A DNA stretch of 64,000 bases, taken from Impatiens glandulifera (taxonomy: Eukaryota > Streptophyta > Magnoliopsida > Ericales > Balsaminaceae). Positions 24,645-36,660 of this stretch are shown piece after piece. The translations under genes and the position numbers were made by a program. Location: contig NC_061862.1 of the NCBI RefSeq assembly GCF_907164915.1, positions 80,069,718 to 80,133,717 on the forward strand, written 5' to 3'. The notes under the pieces were generated by a model, which did no database searches, had not been told where the DNA came from, and worked only from the letters and a program-made list of their open reading frames with translations. Each line of letters begins with the position of its first letter. Position 1 is the first letter of the stretch.

Positions 24645-25114
24645 GGAAACAAATGTGTGGGGGAAAAAATGGAAGGATAGGATAGGCTCATCTACTGGGT
24701 GGAAAATCAAGAAGGATAACATTTTTGTTTATCTGTTTGTTCAGCTACCTATCTGTATTCTGCTTCAACTTACCATCTATTCATTTCTACACCTCACAAA
24801 CCAACTCTTAAAACAACAATTATTAATAATAAAAAAAATACTACTTTAATAATAATTCTACATTTGACAGTACAAACAATCCATAACCATGGTTATAAAC
24901 CATCAGCAATTCTCATAAAAAACATAATAATACAAATAGTCAATTCAGTGAGGAGTCACAACTTTGGAAGAACAAACACAACCAATATTACTGATACATA
25001 TGAAATCAAGACACTATAACAGCAGATAATTGAGGGAAATGGAAGTTTGTCTCCCTTAATTAAACAACAGGTATTATGCATAGGAAGGGTATGGTACTAC
25101 TGACTGTTGTGGAT
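24645..25114. other. Promoter of the PELPK-like gene and 3' region of the carbonic anhydrase gene
   Basis: No further gene. The two genes lie head to tail on the minus strand, so this stretch must hold the 3' UTR of the carbonic anhydrase gene and the upstream region of the PELPK-like gene. Confidence 0.55.
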
Positions 25115-27706
25115 TCAAGACCATAATTCTTGATTCTTGAAAGAGTATTTACCTTTCGGCTCTCTGAAGCTGCTGCCCTGATAGTCAAGTGTCCATTTCT
25201 CAAATGAACAATTCACGAAATCATAATAACCACCATGGATTGACAGTTTTCCTCTTATCACCTTCTCTTCTATCCATGAATATGTCAGCAAGTTCAACAA
25301 TGAACGGTTCACTGATTCCTGCAAATCAAAATACACTACTTAGTTCATAAAACTGAGTTAACTGATTTTATCAAATGTAGAACTAATTACAACTGTTTAT
25401 ACATATAATCACGTAATTTGATTCATTTTCAGGATTAAACTTGTCTTTTAGGTGCTCTTACTAGATTATCGAGTTATAGCTTACCAAATTAAGCAATATT
25501 ATTTTTTTTCTTTTTAGTTTGAGCTTAATCTAGATAATTAAGTGATTTCAAGTACAGTAATTTAAATTAAGTGATAAAGTTGTGTTTTTGAACCGAAAAT
25601 CCAGAGTTTTGGGAGCAGTTAACATCACCTTTTCACAGTGTTGACACTGCTCATCAAAGTCTAGGTTGGAGGCAACAGCCTTGGTCCTTATTTTGGCATC
25701 TTTTCCTAACACCACCCAGTTCTTGGTAAATCCGCTGAAAAGTCAATATGATAAAACTTAGACATTCATCTCAGATTAACAAGTATTTTTGGGGCTAACC
25801 TTGGTTCCTCTTCGTCTTGCATACTCATAAGAGCACGAATGCCTCCACAGCAACTATGACCAACCACAAGAATATTCTCAACCTGTAAAGTATTATTGCA
25901 AATATATCTATTATTGCTGGAAGTGGGAATTGCAACATACATGTTTAACTTCATCATTCTAGTCCTAGTTGGACCATGTGGGTATATGTTCTATGTCAAA
26001 TAAGAATCAAATAATGTAGTCGCATCAAAAAATTCAAATAAGGCTCAAATTTTTGCTACCTTCCCAATCTATACAAATAGAAGATCTTACTTCATTTAAA
26101 AACACCAGTTCATCTTGTTTTCTCATATGGGTGTGGATCTGGATAAGATTTCATTTGGAAATATAGAATATCTTAACTTAGTCAAACTCAGATCTAAATC
26201 CAACTATGCCTAAAAAAGGGGTCATACATAGAATTGTTATTTTGCCTGAGGTGGTGTCCTATTGGGCTTGGTGACTGCTCAAAATATTCGTATTTTGAAG
26301 TGATCTACAGATTTCATGGTAATCGGATGGTTCACACTTTTCATACCAAATGTATCTGGATGTGTATCCAAAATTCATTGACGGTTTCTCACATATCTGA
26401 ATTCAGATCCATAATTAAACACAATCAACAATTTCTAAATCAACACCCACAAGTAATGTTTTTTTCTCTTAAAAAATAAGAAGCTGTTAGGCATATACAC
26501 GAGGAAAATACTTACTTCCAAGGCATTGACAGCAAACTCAAGTGCAGCATTTGTTTCAGTTGGACCATTCTGCGTGCAGGAAATAAAAGCTTTCAGAATG
26601 ACTAGGTTTGTGAAAAAGAATTAAGGTTAGGCATAGGAGTTAAACTTCAAATTGAGTATACCTCAGATGGGGGCACCAAATTTGCCACATTACGAATTAC
26701 AAAGGCATCTCCAGGTTGAAATCCTAAGATGTTTGATGGACAAACCCTAGAGTCTCCACAAGCAATCACCATGAACTGTTGAAAGAGTTTTATATGTTTA
26801 GAAAGAGTTGTCAGTTTGCAAATTGAATGGAAAAAACCATTATGTTTACCTTTGGTTCCTGGCCTTTGGCAAGTTTACTATAGATTTCTGAATTTTCTCT
26901 GTCAAAACAAAACAAACATTTTCTCAGTTAAAAAACTCTATGTTCCTTCTTAAAAACCACAAAGGAAGCAAAAAAATTATAATAATTGATACTTACAAGT
27001 ACTTGTCCTTTTTGAAAGTCAAGAAGTTATGTTTCATTTCATTGAAGACGTCAGATTCCTTTTTAGTTTCCACTGTGTTCGTCTGTGTACTTGGTGACAC
27101 TTTCTGAAACATGCCTGAGGAGTCTTTGGAGGATTTCAATCTCAAATTACTTATATTCTCCTTCTTTGACTTACTGTTGAAGATGAAGCTCATGAGAAAA
27201 TAACAAATCTATCTCATCAACCCTAAATAAAAAAACTGAAATGGCAACAAGTTTGAAAGTTGACAGAAATGGTGATCTGAAATCTTAAAACAGATGAATT
27301 TTGCCTATGAAATCCTAGAGATTGGTAAAATCATCCAATTTGCAGTAAACAACATGCCCAGAGATCTTTTGATAGATTCAGAAATACATAACATAACAAA
27401 GGGCATGCACCAGAAATTGAAGAACAATATCATACTGTGTGAAAGCTAAAATCTTGATTCGTCCCAGACAATTGGAATCCAAATAAAAAGAGAGAACAAT
27501 TAGAAAAGATCCGTATTTACTTGAAAGATCCGGATGGGTTCTGCTCGAATGCGACTAATTTCATGGGGGATTTGAAAACCTGCAGCAGAAAGCGCGTGAA
27601 AGATGAGAGATGAGTAAATTTAAAGATGAAGTGAACCCACCTTGGATGGCGTTGAGAGTCTGGAGAGATCCGTGGTGGGTGTTAATCCAAGGGAGGAGTG
27701 CGCCAT
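25115..27706 (-). CDS. Beta carbonic anhydrase, BCA5-like (9 exons, 303 aa)
   Basis: Zinc enzyme for CO2/bicarbonate interconversion, probably organellar. Minus-strand exons: 27706-27641, 27579-27521, 27173-26997, 26898-26850, 26775-26662, 26569-26516, 25882-25800, 25734-25629 and 25318-25115. The reading frame stays open through all nine. The N-terminal 100 residues are Ser/Thr/Lys-rich, fitting a transit peptide. The catalytic core starts at [20 protein letters not shown]. Zinc ligands are Cys123 (ACGDSR), His182 and Cys185 ([10 protein letters not shown]), and the Asp125-Arg127 pair is present. RNVANLVPP and [14 protein letters not shown] are family motifs. The tail includes [20 protein letters not shown] and FEKWTLDY. 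Length and C-terminus fit Arabidopsis BCA5 (chloroplast) better than BCA6. The residue before the third ligand is Cys where many relatives have Arg or Asn. Confidence 0.93.
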
Positions 27707-28559
27707 TAGAGAGAGATGAAGAGGGAATTTTTGTTTACTTTTTGGAGAAATGAATGAGGAGCGACGAAACAGAACACTTGCTTTGCACTGGCATAGCTAG
27801 CAGTTGTATAATAATAATAATAATAATAAATGTCGTGTATGTAAGTTGACAGATGGATGCCTCAATTGATGGCAGATCCGAAGAACACTTGTTCGTCTCC
27901 AAGAAAGACGGAGAAATCAAGGATGATATAAATCTTTCTAATTCACCCTGTTCTTTTACCTGGAATGGGAAAGTGCGGTAAAGAGAAGAAGACCACTAGT
28001 TTCACACAATCTCTTACATATACTTATTATAAATATTTATAGCTTCATTATCTTTATTTTTTTGGGTTAAAAAAATTAAAGTTATTTGAGTTTTAAATTT
28101 AATAAAACAAAAAAAATAAAATTGATAGTTAAAATAATAATGATTCTAATAAATTTATAATTAATAGTATCAACCTTTTCCTTCTATGTTTAAAATAAAA
28201 TTTGATAAGTTGAAAAGTCAATTTTATTTTTTTGAAATTACTTTTTTTTTTTTTTTTAGCATTGGAGAGTGTCTTATTTCTTTTTTCACCACTCATATTT
28301 AAGTTGGTCTCGTCTCAAATTTTTGTAATTTTGAATAATATTTTTAATCTTTTGTAATATACTTTATAATGACATGTCAACCCGTTTGTAACAAATTAAA
28401 TGATGTTATCAAATCTGTAGTTTTTTTTTTCTAACAGAATTTATCTTTCATCTATGACCCTTTTACATTTTTTTTAAAGAAGGTCATGTATATTAAAATT
28501 GAAAAAAAATCGTTTAAACACAATGACAAAAATAACAAATAAAAAATAAGAAAAATAAT
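27707..28559. other. Carbonic anhydrase promoter and spacer
   Basis: Contains a (TAA)n-type microsatellite at about 27809-27831 and AT-rich DNA. No gene seen. Small open frames have no family resemblance. Confidence 0.55.
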
Positions 28560-28960
28560 ACTTAAAAAGTTATCGAGCTCGTAAATCCTCGAAAAGAACG
28601 ACTAACTCTCCGACAGACTCTATTGGTTTTCCTGAACGAATTTCAGAAAACATAATAATAATAGTATTATGAATGATACGCATCAGACGACTACAATTAT
28701 TGAAAATTCGACGATTTCTCTCCAACCAGATAGTCCACCAAAGAATAATTAGATGGTAACTCAAATATGTAGGTTTGTCATATCAGCCGTATCAATCTAA
28801 ACTTTTCAGCAACTACCTAAAGACTCAAACATCACCCAATAAATTTTAATTATACTACACAAAAGACATCAAATACTACTCACCATTGACAATGCAAAAG
28901 TAAGTGAGTCGTTAATTAAACATTTTCTTGACACATATAATACGACAACCTCTTTTTTTT
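28560..28960 (-). mobile_element. LINE fragment (C-terminal zf-RVT region)
   Basis: On the minus strand the open frame reads ILWWTIWLERNRRIFNN, the hallmark W-x-IWxERNxRIF motif near the C-terminus of plant LINE reverse-transcriptase proteins. Upstream, in broken frames, HLLLHC is visible, the zinc-finger-like H-LLLHC motif of the same region. Several frameshifts and stops are present, and the rest of the element is missing. Confidence 0.75.
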
Positions 28961-30484
28961 TACCCTTTTACATTTATTCTTTAATAATTTCAATAGTTTC
29001 CTCTTTATTTTGTTCATAATTGTAAATAATCAGTTATCATTTGACATAATATTTTTCGGCTTGCTTATCACTATTGGATAAAGACAAATTTCATTGTCGC
29101 TTAAAATTATGGGTAGAAATTTTCCTGACACCGCTTAAATGATCAATTCGACTTGTTCTCTCTCATCCCTCGTTGTTATGGAAATTAAATTAATTCGTTT
29201 GTCACTTAATTAAAATTGTATAAATTTTGGATAATTTTTATTATAATTTTAATATTTTTATTATTTATTAGTTAATATTCTATTTAACTTCTTATTTGAT
29301 TAGTCGAGAAAATACCCTCTTCTAGCCTAGTGACAATAAAAGGTGGATATTAATCTTAAATTCTTAGGTTCGAATCTCTTATGTGTTTTCGAGTTATATA
29401 TTTAATCTACTCTCCTATTCTTTTTATTTGATGAGAATTAAATTTTTTTAAAATAAAAAATACTCTACTCCGAATAGAGGTATTTTCTGACATTATTTTA
29501 GGTTGTATAGAATCAACCCCCCATCTCTCTCTAGTGCTGAGTTTTGATTTTTTTTTTTTAAGATAAAAATTACATTAAAATCATTCTATAGTAAAGTCAT
29601 ACATATTCATAAATTAGTGTAAATGAATCAGCAAAATAACTTCACTCTAACAGAGCATAAGAGCTCTCAATAGGTCATTAAATTGTTTATTTCATTTATC
29701 ATACTTTGATCATCTCCTTCACTCTTGAATTTTTATTACTTGAATAAGGACAAATCTTAGGGTAACCTTAATAACATGTTAAAATATTTAACCGACTAAA
29801 TTAAATTAATTTTTTTAATTTTAAAATAAAACTATTATATGTTTTTAATATAACATATTAAGTTAAATAAGAAATTAAAATTTTATTTTTTTCCCACCTA
29901 AACCCAAACTTGGAGACTAAAATAAGACAAAATTTCATTCAATACATTAAACAAATCTTTATGTTCCTCAATACTTGCAAAGTAGGTGATGAAATCATCT
30001 TTAGACCTCAAATCTCCTCAACAAATGTAGGATCCATAATAAAAAAAATTAACATCGATCAATGAACTAGTCAATCAAATTCATCCACAAACTAATTTGT
30101 CAACGAACAATATTTTTATCAACATCGCATCAAAACGAGCAAGAAAATTTATTAAACATTTACGAGGATTCTTTCACATGAAACAACACTACAATAGCAC
30201 CCAAATAACTCTTATTCCAACAAAAGCTGCAATGACCCGTTTTGGATAAAAATATTTGTTTGAATTACTTTTATTTTAAAACTAATTTTAAAGTTTAATA
30301 AGTATTCTATCATTTAAGTTGATGAGATAAAAAGATGAATAAAAAAAATGATATTTTGATATTTAGATAAATAAAAGAAGTGACGAAATAGAAATAGATG
30401 AAGTGAAAGTATAAAAAAAAATAGATTTTAAATAAAAATTCCAAAAAAAACAAATTTCAAGTGTATAAATAACCCCTCAAGTAA
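28961..30484. other. AT-rich intergenic DNA with a possible SINE at 29310-29450
   Basis: No protein gene. Most of the stretch is plain AT-rich sequence with no structure I can recognise apart from the tRNA-like segment listed separately. Confidence 0.5.
29313..29455 (+). repeat. Candidate tRNA-derived SINE
   Basis: An A-box-like TAGCCTAGTGAC (near 29318) and a B-box-like GGTTCGAATCTC (near 29369) are about 50 bp apart in tRNA order. A short body and A-rich tail (to about 29457) follow. No target-site duplication was identified. Confidence 0.45.
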
Positions 30485-30955
30485 GGATGACAATTTAAAA
30501 CCGCCATGTAAAAACCGAACTGAATTGCATAGTTTGGGACGGTTTTTCCCCGAAACCGAATGGAAATGGGCGGAAATGATATTTGTATCCCCGCTTCGAC
30601 CCGCCCCGATTTCACCCCGAACACCATAAACATAGTTAAATATATTAAATTACCAATATATTTATTTATTTATTATATTTTATAATAGTAGTAAGGTTAT
30701 TTCTTTATAATAATATAAAATTTTAATATATTACAATATATATTATATTAAAAAACTCGTTTATATAATTTTATTGTATAATTTTTATTTTATTTTAAAA
30801 AAATAATTATTAACGGTGTCTCACGGGATTCCCCGAAACGGAAAAAACTCGAACGGTGCGGTGATGGTATTAAAAAAATCCCTGAAATTAAAACAGTGCA
30901 GAAACAAAAAATGCATTCCCTGCTCCGAACCGCCCATTGTCATTCCTACCCTAAG
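30485..30955 (-). mobile_element. GC-rich MITE-like element, copy 2 (complete)
   Basis: Ends are inverted repeats: the left GGATGACAAT mirrors the right ATTGTCATTCCTACC. The interior has GC-rich blocks at both ends (GGGACGGTTTTTCCCCG, CCGCCCCGATTTCACCCCG; CACGGGATTCCCCG, AACCGCCC) around an AT core (30640-30800). It is homologous to 10090-10515 in inverse orientation. No coding capacity. The superfamily is not assigned because no clear target duplication is seen. Confidence 0.75.
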
Positions 30956-32265
30956 CATGACTTCACCTTTAAGAAAGAAAAAATATACTTACTAAATATC
31001 TACGTAACCTAATTGCGAAAGGTATTAACGAATATATTTATAGTATATTAACTTCATTATTATTAGAAGTTTATATTTAACATCACAAAGTATTTTTAAA
31101 TATGTTTTCAAATTTTTTAAATAAAGTATATTTTCATTCAAAAAAAATGTCGACCTTATTTGGTTCTCTTTGGATTTTTTTAAAAATCTAACAAAAAAAA
31201 ATTAATTTTTCAATTAATCATCTTTCAACAACCACATTACTCATTTCATTGACCAAAATATTGAAATACTTTTTATTTTAAATTATTATTTTTTATTTTA
31301 TATATATCAATACCCTTTAAATTTTTATTTTACTAAAAATAATCATCACTACATCAAAATTATCACAAATCATTCTCCATCTAAATTTATAAAAAAAAAA
31401 TCAATTCGAACCAGACCTTATAGATTATTTATATAAAAAAAGTTGATTGATATTGTTGTGAAAAGTAAGTTTTTTTTGTTACAAAAAAATTTAAAGGTAG
31501 TTGGATGTGAGATTGTAAGATTTTTATTTTATTTTACCCAATTTTTTAAACATTTTTTTATCCACCACTTTCATTCTAATTATTAAATCACTATAATTTT
31601 ATAAAATAAAATACTTTTATTTTATTTTTACTAAATTTTAAAATACTAAAAAATATTTTAATAATTAAATTAATTAAAAATTAAATAACTTAATTTTTAT
31701 CAAACAAAAATTATTTAAACAAAATTTCTAGAAACAAGATAAATAAGTTCTTAAAGGTAATAATATAAAATAATAAAATAATTTTATTTTAAAATAAATA
31801 AATATTTTTTAGTATTTTTGTTAATTAATTTAATGATAAAATTATAAAGATATACTGACATTAGTTGAATTACATAATAAAAAAATGGTTAAAAATATAA
31901 GCATATCAAATGCAATTGCCTATGAAATGAGGTGAAATCAAAACAAATTAACACAATATTAAAACAAATTAAACTTCAAAGAGATATCAATTCCATCTTC
32001 TTTTTTTTTTGGTTTGTTTGTTTGCATTTCTTGAATAGAAAGGTGTTTAAAAAAATATGTTTTAAAAAATGTGTCTTAAAGTTGAAATATTTATAAAATT
32101 AATCAAATATTTTTGTAATAATAGAATTTTATAAAAACCTCAAACAAAAACAATTTTAAATCAATAATTAAAAAATTACCTTTCCCCCAACAATCCTTAA
32201 TATATATTTTTTTAATATGTGATTGTAAAATGTCCTAAAAATGTAAAAGGGTAGACTAAGTTAAT
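30956..32265. other. AT-rich intergenic DNA
   Basis: No gene. A probable MITE remnant at about 31153-31423 has ends ACCTTATTTGGTTC and GAACCAGACCTTATAG that are partly inverted. The rest is featureless A/T-rich sequence. Confidence 0.5.
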
Positions 32266-32490
32266 CACTAGTGCAAAATAGGCTTCCGTAACGGAAATTA
32301 GTAACGGCTCTCAAATGTTCTTACTGATAGTTTATCAGTAAACGGTTTATCTTAACCGTTTAACCGTTATTGTTATGAATATATCAATAACGGCTAATAT
32401 AGCCGTTACTGATAAAAATCTTCAGTAACGGACATAGAAAAACCCCGTTACAAATACCAACGACTTTTTTTAAGTAAGGGTATCAGTAAC

Positions 32491-32831
32491 GGTTTATGAG
32501 AAAACCGTTACTAATATGGCTGCCGTTTAACTTTTTTGGAGGATTATTAGTAACAGTTTAGGTGGGAAATCATTACTGATAGAGTATTGGTAACGGTTTA
32601 TGAGAAAACCGTTATTGATATAAGATATGTCGTTTCATCTTCCCAAGAGGTATTAGTATCGGTTTATGAGAAAACTGTTACTGATATGGCTGCAGTTTAA
32701 CTTTTCTGGAGGACTATCAGTAACGGTTTAGGTGAGAAACCGTTACTGATAGAGTATTGGTAACAGTTTATGAGAAAATTGTTACTGATATGAGATTTGT
32801 CGTTTCATCTTCCCAAGGGGTATTAGTAACA
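32491..32831. repeat. 170 bp tandem duplication in the left CACTA arm
   Basis: Copies 32491-32660 and 32661-32831 both run from ggtttatgagaaaac to cttcccaag-ggtattagta and contain the same order of AACGGTTT words. Confidence 0.85.
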
Positions 32832-33421
32832 GTTTTGAAGAGACATCGTTACTAATATGGAATTGGTAACGGTTTATCTAAAGCCGTTACTAATACTCTA
32901 ATACTCTAATATAACTCGAGAGTGCCGCCCTCTTTCTTTTTTCCTTTTTTCATTATCCTCTCTTCTCTGTGCTCCCGTTTTCTTCTTCTCTGCCGGCTGT
33001 CCGTTGAAGTCGTCGTCGTCGATCATCTGCAATTAGGTAAGGTTTCTTCTTCTCTCTCTTCCGCCTCCCGTTTAAGCCCCCTGCAATCTGATCTCCTCCA
33101 CCAGTTCTAGCCCCTGCAATCAATCAATCGGTAAATTCATCTTCTTTCATTCTCCGTTTACTTATTCAAATATAGTATAGAAAACCTAATTTATACAATA
33201 CTTTGTTATATTTGTCATCGGTGTGTATAGACAAGATTCTTTCATTCTCCGTTTATATGCATATATTTGTCTCTGTTGTGTTATATTTAAAGTCACTTTT
33301 ATTTTTGGTCAAATGCATTGTTGTATCTTGGTCAATGATCATTCAATCGTAGAGAATTAAGCTTCATGTTCTTTAGATTGATTCACTTTTTGATTCAAGT
33401 CTACTTCTTTTGCATGTTGAT

Positions 33422-33428
<7 letters not shown>

Positions 33429-33494
<66 letters not shown>
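33429..33494. repeat. Long (TA)n microsatellite
   Basis: Nearly continuous TA units with two interruptions inside the CACTA-like element. It is followed by a duplicated TTTTTAATAYTGTCGATGTG segment (about 33494-33558). Confidence 0.9.
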
Positions 33495-33839
33495 TTTTAA
33501 TATTGTCGATGTGTTATTGTATATATATATTTTTAATACTGTCGATGTGTTATTGTATCAGTTTAGAGCATGTTATTTCAACTCACTTATATTTGATTTA
33601 ATGCTATGAATAATTTCAGGTTGTAATCTTAACTTGTGCAATAGTAAATTGCTGTTTTAATCTTATAGAGCGATTATGACTTAATTTTGACAGTAATTCA
33701 TAAGAGATGAACTTATGATTTTTATATATTTCCTTCTTTGAAGTTTGAAGGTTTTCTGGCGCTGATTGAAGTGTTGTTGCTGCCGCCGCTGTCTTTCGTC
33801 GATATACAAGTTAGTCTTCAAATTCCTTTAATTAGATTA

Positions 33840-34190
33840 ATTGATGAGTTGGATTAATGGATTATCATTATGTTATTGCATTATTGGATTATTTGCATGT
33901 TAGGTTACTCTATTATTGTTAGATTATATGATGTTATGTTAGATTATATATTGGATTGTTGGTTAATTTTATTTAAGATTAAATTAAATTATTTATTGAA
34001 TTGTTGGTTAATTATATTTGAGATTAAGTTAGATTATTAGAATGTTAGATTATTGAATTGTTAGATTATTAGATTATTTGTATGTTAGGTTATTTAATTG
34101 TATGTTAGGTTATTGAATTATATATTAATTATGTTATGATAGTTTATTGAATTATATGTTAAATGATTGGAATAGTTAGGTTTATGATTC
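33840..34190. repeat. Degenerate GTTAGATTAT minisatellite
   Basis: Words of the type gttagattattggattg / gttaggttattgaattat recur many times over 350 bp with irregular spacing. No open frame is present. Confidence 0.65.
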
Positions 34191-34608
34191 ATTAAGAAAT
34201 AAAAAACTTTATTTGACATAATAATATTTTGTCTAGTTAGGCTTTCGAAAACCGTTACTGAAACTCCCTCAACAACAGTAACAATTTTATACATAAGAAC
34301 ACCATTACTAAAACTCCCCAAACATCAGTAACGACTTTCGAAAATCGTTACTGAAACTCCCTCAACAACAGTAACAGTTTTATACATAAGAAAATCGTTA
34401 AAAATATAACTTTATCTGTAATGGTTTAACCTCAGCTAAACCGTTATTGTTGTTGAGGGAGTTTCAGTAACGGTTTTCGAGAAGTATCAGTAACGCTCGT
34501 TTCTGTAACGAATGGTAACGATTTTATTCGTCGTTACAGAAAGTTATCAGTAACGACTTTTGTGCCTTTCAATAACGATTTTAGTTACTGAAACCTTTTT
34601 TCTATCGT

Positions 34609-35552
34609 TGATAATTATATCGATTGTTTGATTAACTTTTAGTTATGTTGATGTATTTCTTTGGGTTGTTTCAGATTATATCTTGCATGTTCTTATTTAA
34701 ATATTTTTGTTATGTTATTCTGCTTCAACAATGACTTTCTCTATATATTATATCATTAATTAATTTTTTTTATGATTATTTAAAAATAAAAATTAAAGAT
34801 CTCTAGCATTAAGTTAGAATATACTTGTAATGATTCTTTGGATCATTGAACAAAAACAAACTATTAAATTCAATCATGGATTATTCATGTTATTTAATTC
34901 TTTGAATTTGTAACTTTTTTATTTGTTCATTAACAAAATAATATATATATATATATATTTATTTATTTGTTGATATTAAAAATATGATTTTATCTTTCAC
35001 AATTTAAAATAAAACTTAATTCTATATTTAATTTAAAAAAGTTTTTTTCATTTTCATTAATCAAATACACTAAAAATAATATAAGCCCACCAAACAAGAA
35101 GATAATTAAATTGAATTGAATTTGGCCTAGTTTGATGTGGGTTTTTCTTCTTAAAAGAAATTGGATTTTTTTTTTTTATAATTGATCTCTTTATCACATC
35201 ATTAATATCAAATTAATTATTTCATCCACTACAATATCTTTAATTTATCTTATAATCTATTTTATAAATTAAAAACTCAAATAATTTATTTTTTCATAAA
35301 TAATTTATTTTTAAGATAAAATAAATAAAAAACCAAATATGGAACAAGCCTACAAGGCTGGGAAGATAAATACTATTTTTCTTTTATTCTTAAATTAAAG
35401 CTTATTCTTAAAAGAAAACTAACTCAATCATTACTATTTGAGATTTTTTAATAATAAAGAAGAAAGGATTACATAACATAAAAAATTATTAGTTTGTTCT
35501 TAAGTCTAGAAGGTTACACTACACAACTAATATATATACTCATTCAAACTAT
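34609..35552. other. AT-rich intergenic DNA
   Basis: No gene or clear repeat boundary seen. A short (TA)n tract lies at 34942-34959. Confidence 0.55.
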
Positions 35553-35788
35553 GAGTAAGCGGTTCGGTTTGATCGGTTTATTGACCGAAATGCACATTCA
35601 AATCGTTGAGGTCGGTTTGCTAAATTTGAAATCATTGGTTTAGTCGGTTTGATCAATTTGATCGATTTGGTTTGGTCGATTTATTGACCGAAATGCACAT
35701 CCAAACCGTTGAGGTCGGTTTGCTAAATTTGAAACTGTTGGTTTAGTTGGTTTGACCGGTTCAGTTTGGTCGGTTTATTGACCGAAAT

Positions 35789-36384
35789 TAGGGGTGTTCA
35801 TCGGTTCGGTTTTCGGGTTATTCTAGTTCCTCGGTTCGGTTTATTCGAATTTTTATTTTTTTTATCAAATTCGAAAATCGAACTGAATTCGAATAAATTT
35901 TAATTAAACTGAACCGAATTCAAATTTGATATTCGATTCGAATTTCGAATAATTCGAATTCAAACCGAAATCGTTTTTTTATATATTTTGAAACTAGCAT
36001 AACTCAAAATAAATTGCACCAACAAGGAATTGAACCCAGTCTGTATCGTGGCAGGGTACTATTATACCACTAGACCAATGGTGTTTTTGTTACTTTTTTA
36101 TTATTATTAAATATTGAGTTCAAAATATTCTAATTTGATTATTTTGAACTTTTTGCTTAAGTTAAATTTAGAAAAATAAATAATAAAAATATGAATTCGG
36201 TTTTCGGTTTGGTTTTCGAGTTGAAACCCAAACTCGAAAACCAATTCGAAAACCATATTTGAATTTGAAATGGTTTGAAATTCGATTCGAAAACCGAAAA
36301 TGAAATTCGAATTCGGTTTATTTAAATTCGGTGAATTCGAATTCGGTCGGATATTCGGTTCAGACTAAATATTGAACACCCCTA
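35789..36384. mobile_element. hAT-type MITE, 596 bp, with intact TIRs and 8 bp target duplication
   Basis: Ends are TAGGGGTGTTCA and TGAACACCCCTA, perfect 12 bp terminal inverted repeats. It is flanked by the 8 bp duplication ACCGAAAT (35781-35788 and 36385-36392), which is part of the minisatellite unit it entered. The interior is largely self-complementary GAATTCGGTTT-type sequence plus a tRNA-Gly-like segment. No coding capacity. TIR and duplication size place it in the hAT superfamily. Confidence 0.93.
36015..36084 (-). pseudogene. tRNA-Gly(GCC)-like relic inside the hAT MITE
   Basis: Read on the minus strand, about 70 bp align along the whole plant tRNA-Gly(GCC): D-arm TTGGTCTAGTGGTATAATAG, anticodon arm ACCCTGCCACG with GCC, T-arm GGGTTCAATTCC, and the 3' end TTGGTGCA. 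Acceptor-stem ends no longer pair fully (first pair A-C, last pair T-T), and the T-stem is weakened. It is therefore a pseudogene, although A and B box sequences remain close to consensus. Confidence 0.85.
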
Positions 36385-36660
36385 ACCGAAATGCACATCC
36401 AAACCGTTGAGGTCGGTTTGCTAAATTTAAAATCGTTGGTTTAGTCGGTTTGATCGGTTCGGTTTGGTCGGTTTATTGACTGAAATGCACATCCAAACCG
36501 TTGAGGTCGGTTTGCTAAATTTGAAACTGTTGGTTTGATCGGTTCGGTTTGGTCGGTTTATTGGCTGAGATGCACATCTAAACCGTTGAGATCGGTTTTC
36601 TAAATTTGAAACCGTTGGTTTAGTTGGTTTAAAAAATGATTTAATCGGTTTAATCAGTTT

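Larger units (their letters stand above)
32266..34608 (+). mobile_element. CACTA-like non-autonomous DNA transposon, about 2.3 kb
   Basis: It begins CACTAGTGCAAAATAGGCTT, and the far end reads inversely as CGATAGAAAAAAGGTTTCAG followed by TAAC, an imperfect terminal inverted repeat. Both subterminal regions (32280-32900 and 34235-34590) are packed with GTAACGGTTT / AAACCGTTAC words in both orientations, the typical arrangement of transposase-binding motifs in CACTA elements. The interior has no transposase. It holds a CT-rich, splice-site-like leader segment (32920-33140), a long (TA)n tract (33429-33494) and low-complexity DNA. The CACTA motif is kept only on the left, and no matching 3 bp target duplication is seen, so it is probably old. 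Confidence 0.75.
35553..36660. repeat. CGGTTT minisatellite array, unit about 90-100 bp
   Basis: Five or six units with ggtttattgaccgaaatgca, then catccaaaccgttgaggtcg, then gtttgctaaatttgaaa and a ttggttta-tcggttt link. The array is interrupted by the hAT MITE at 35789-36384. Units on both sides of the insertion are clearly the same family. Related CGGTTT words reappear at 37430-37590. Confidence 0.85.

Noticed and set aside
32491..32831. CRISPR-like regular repeats
   Set aside because: Units are long, contiguous and transposon-arm derived, with no spacers; plant nuclear DNA.
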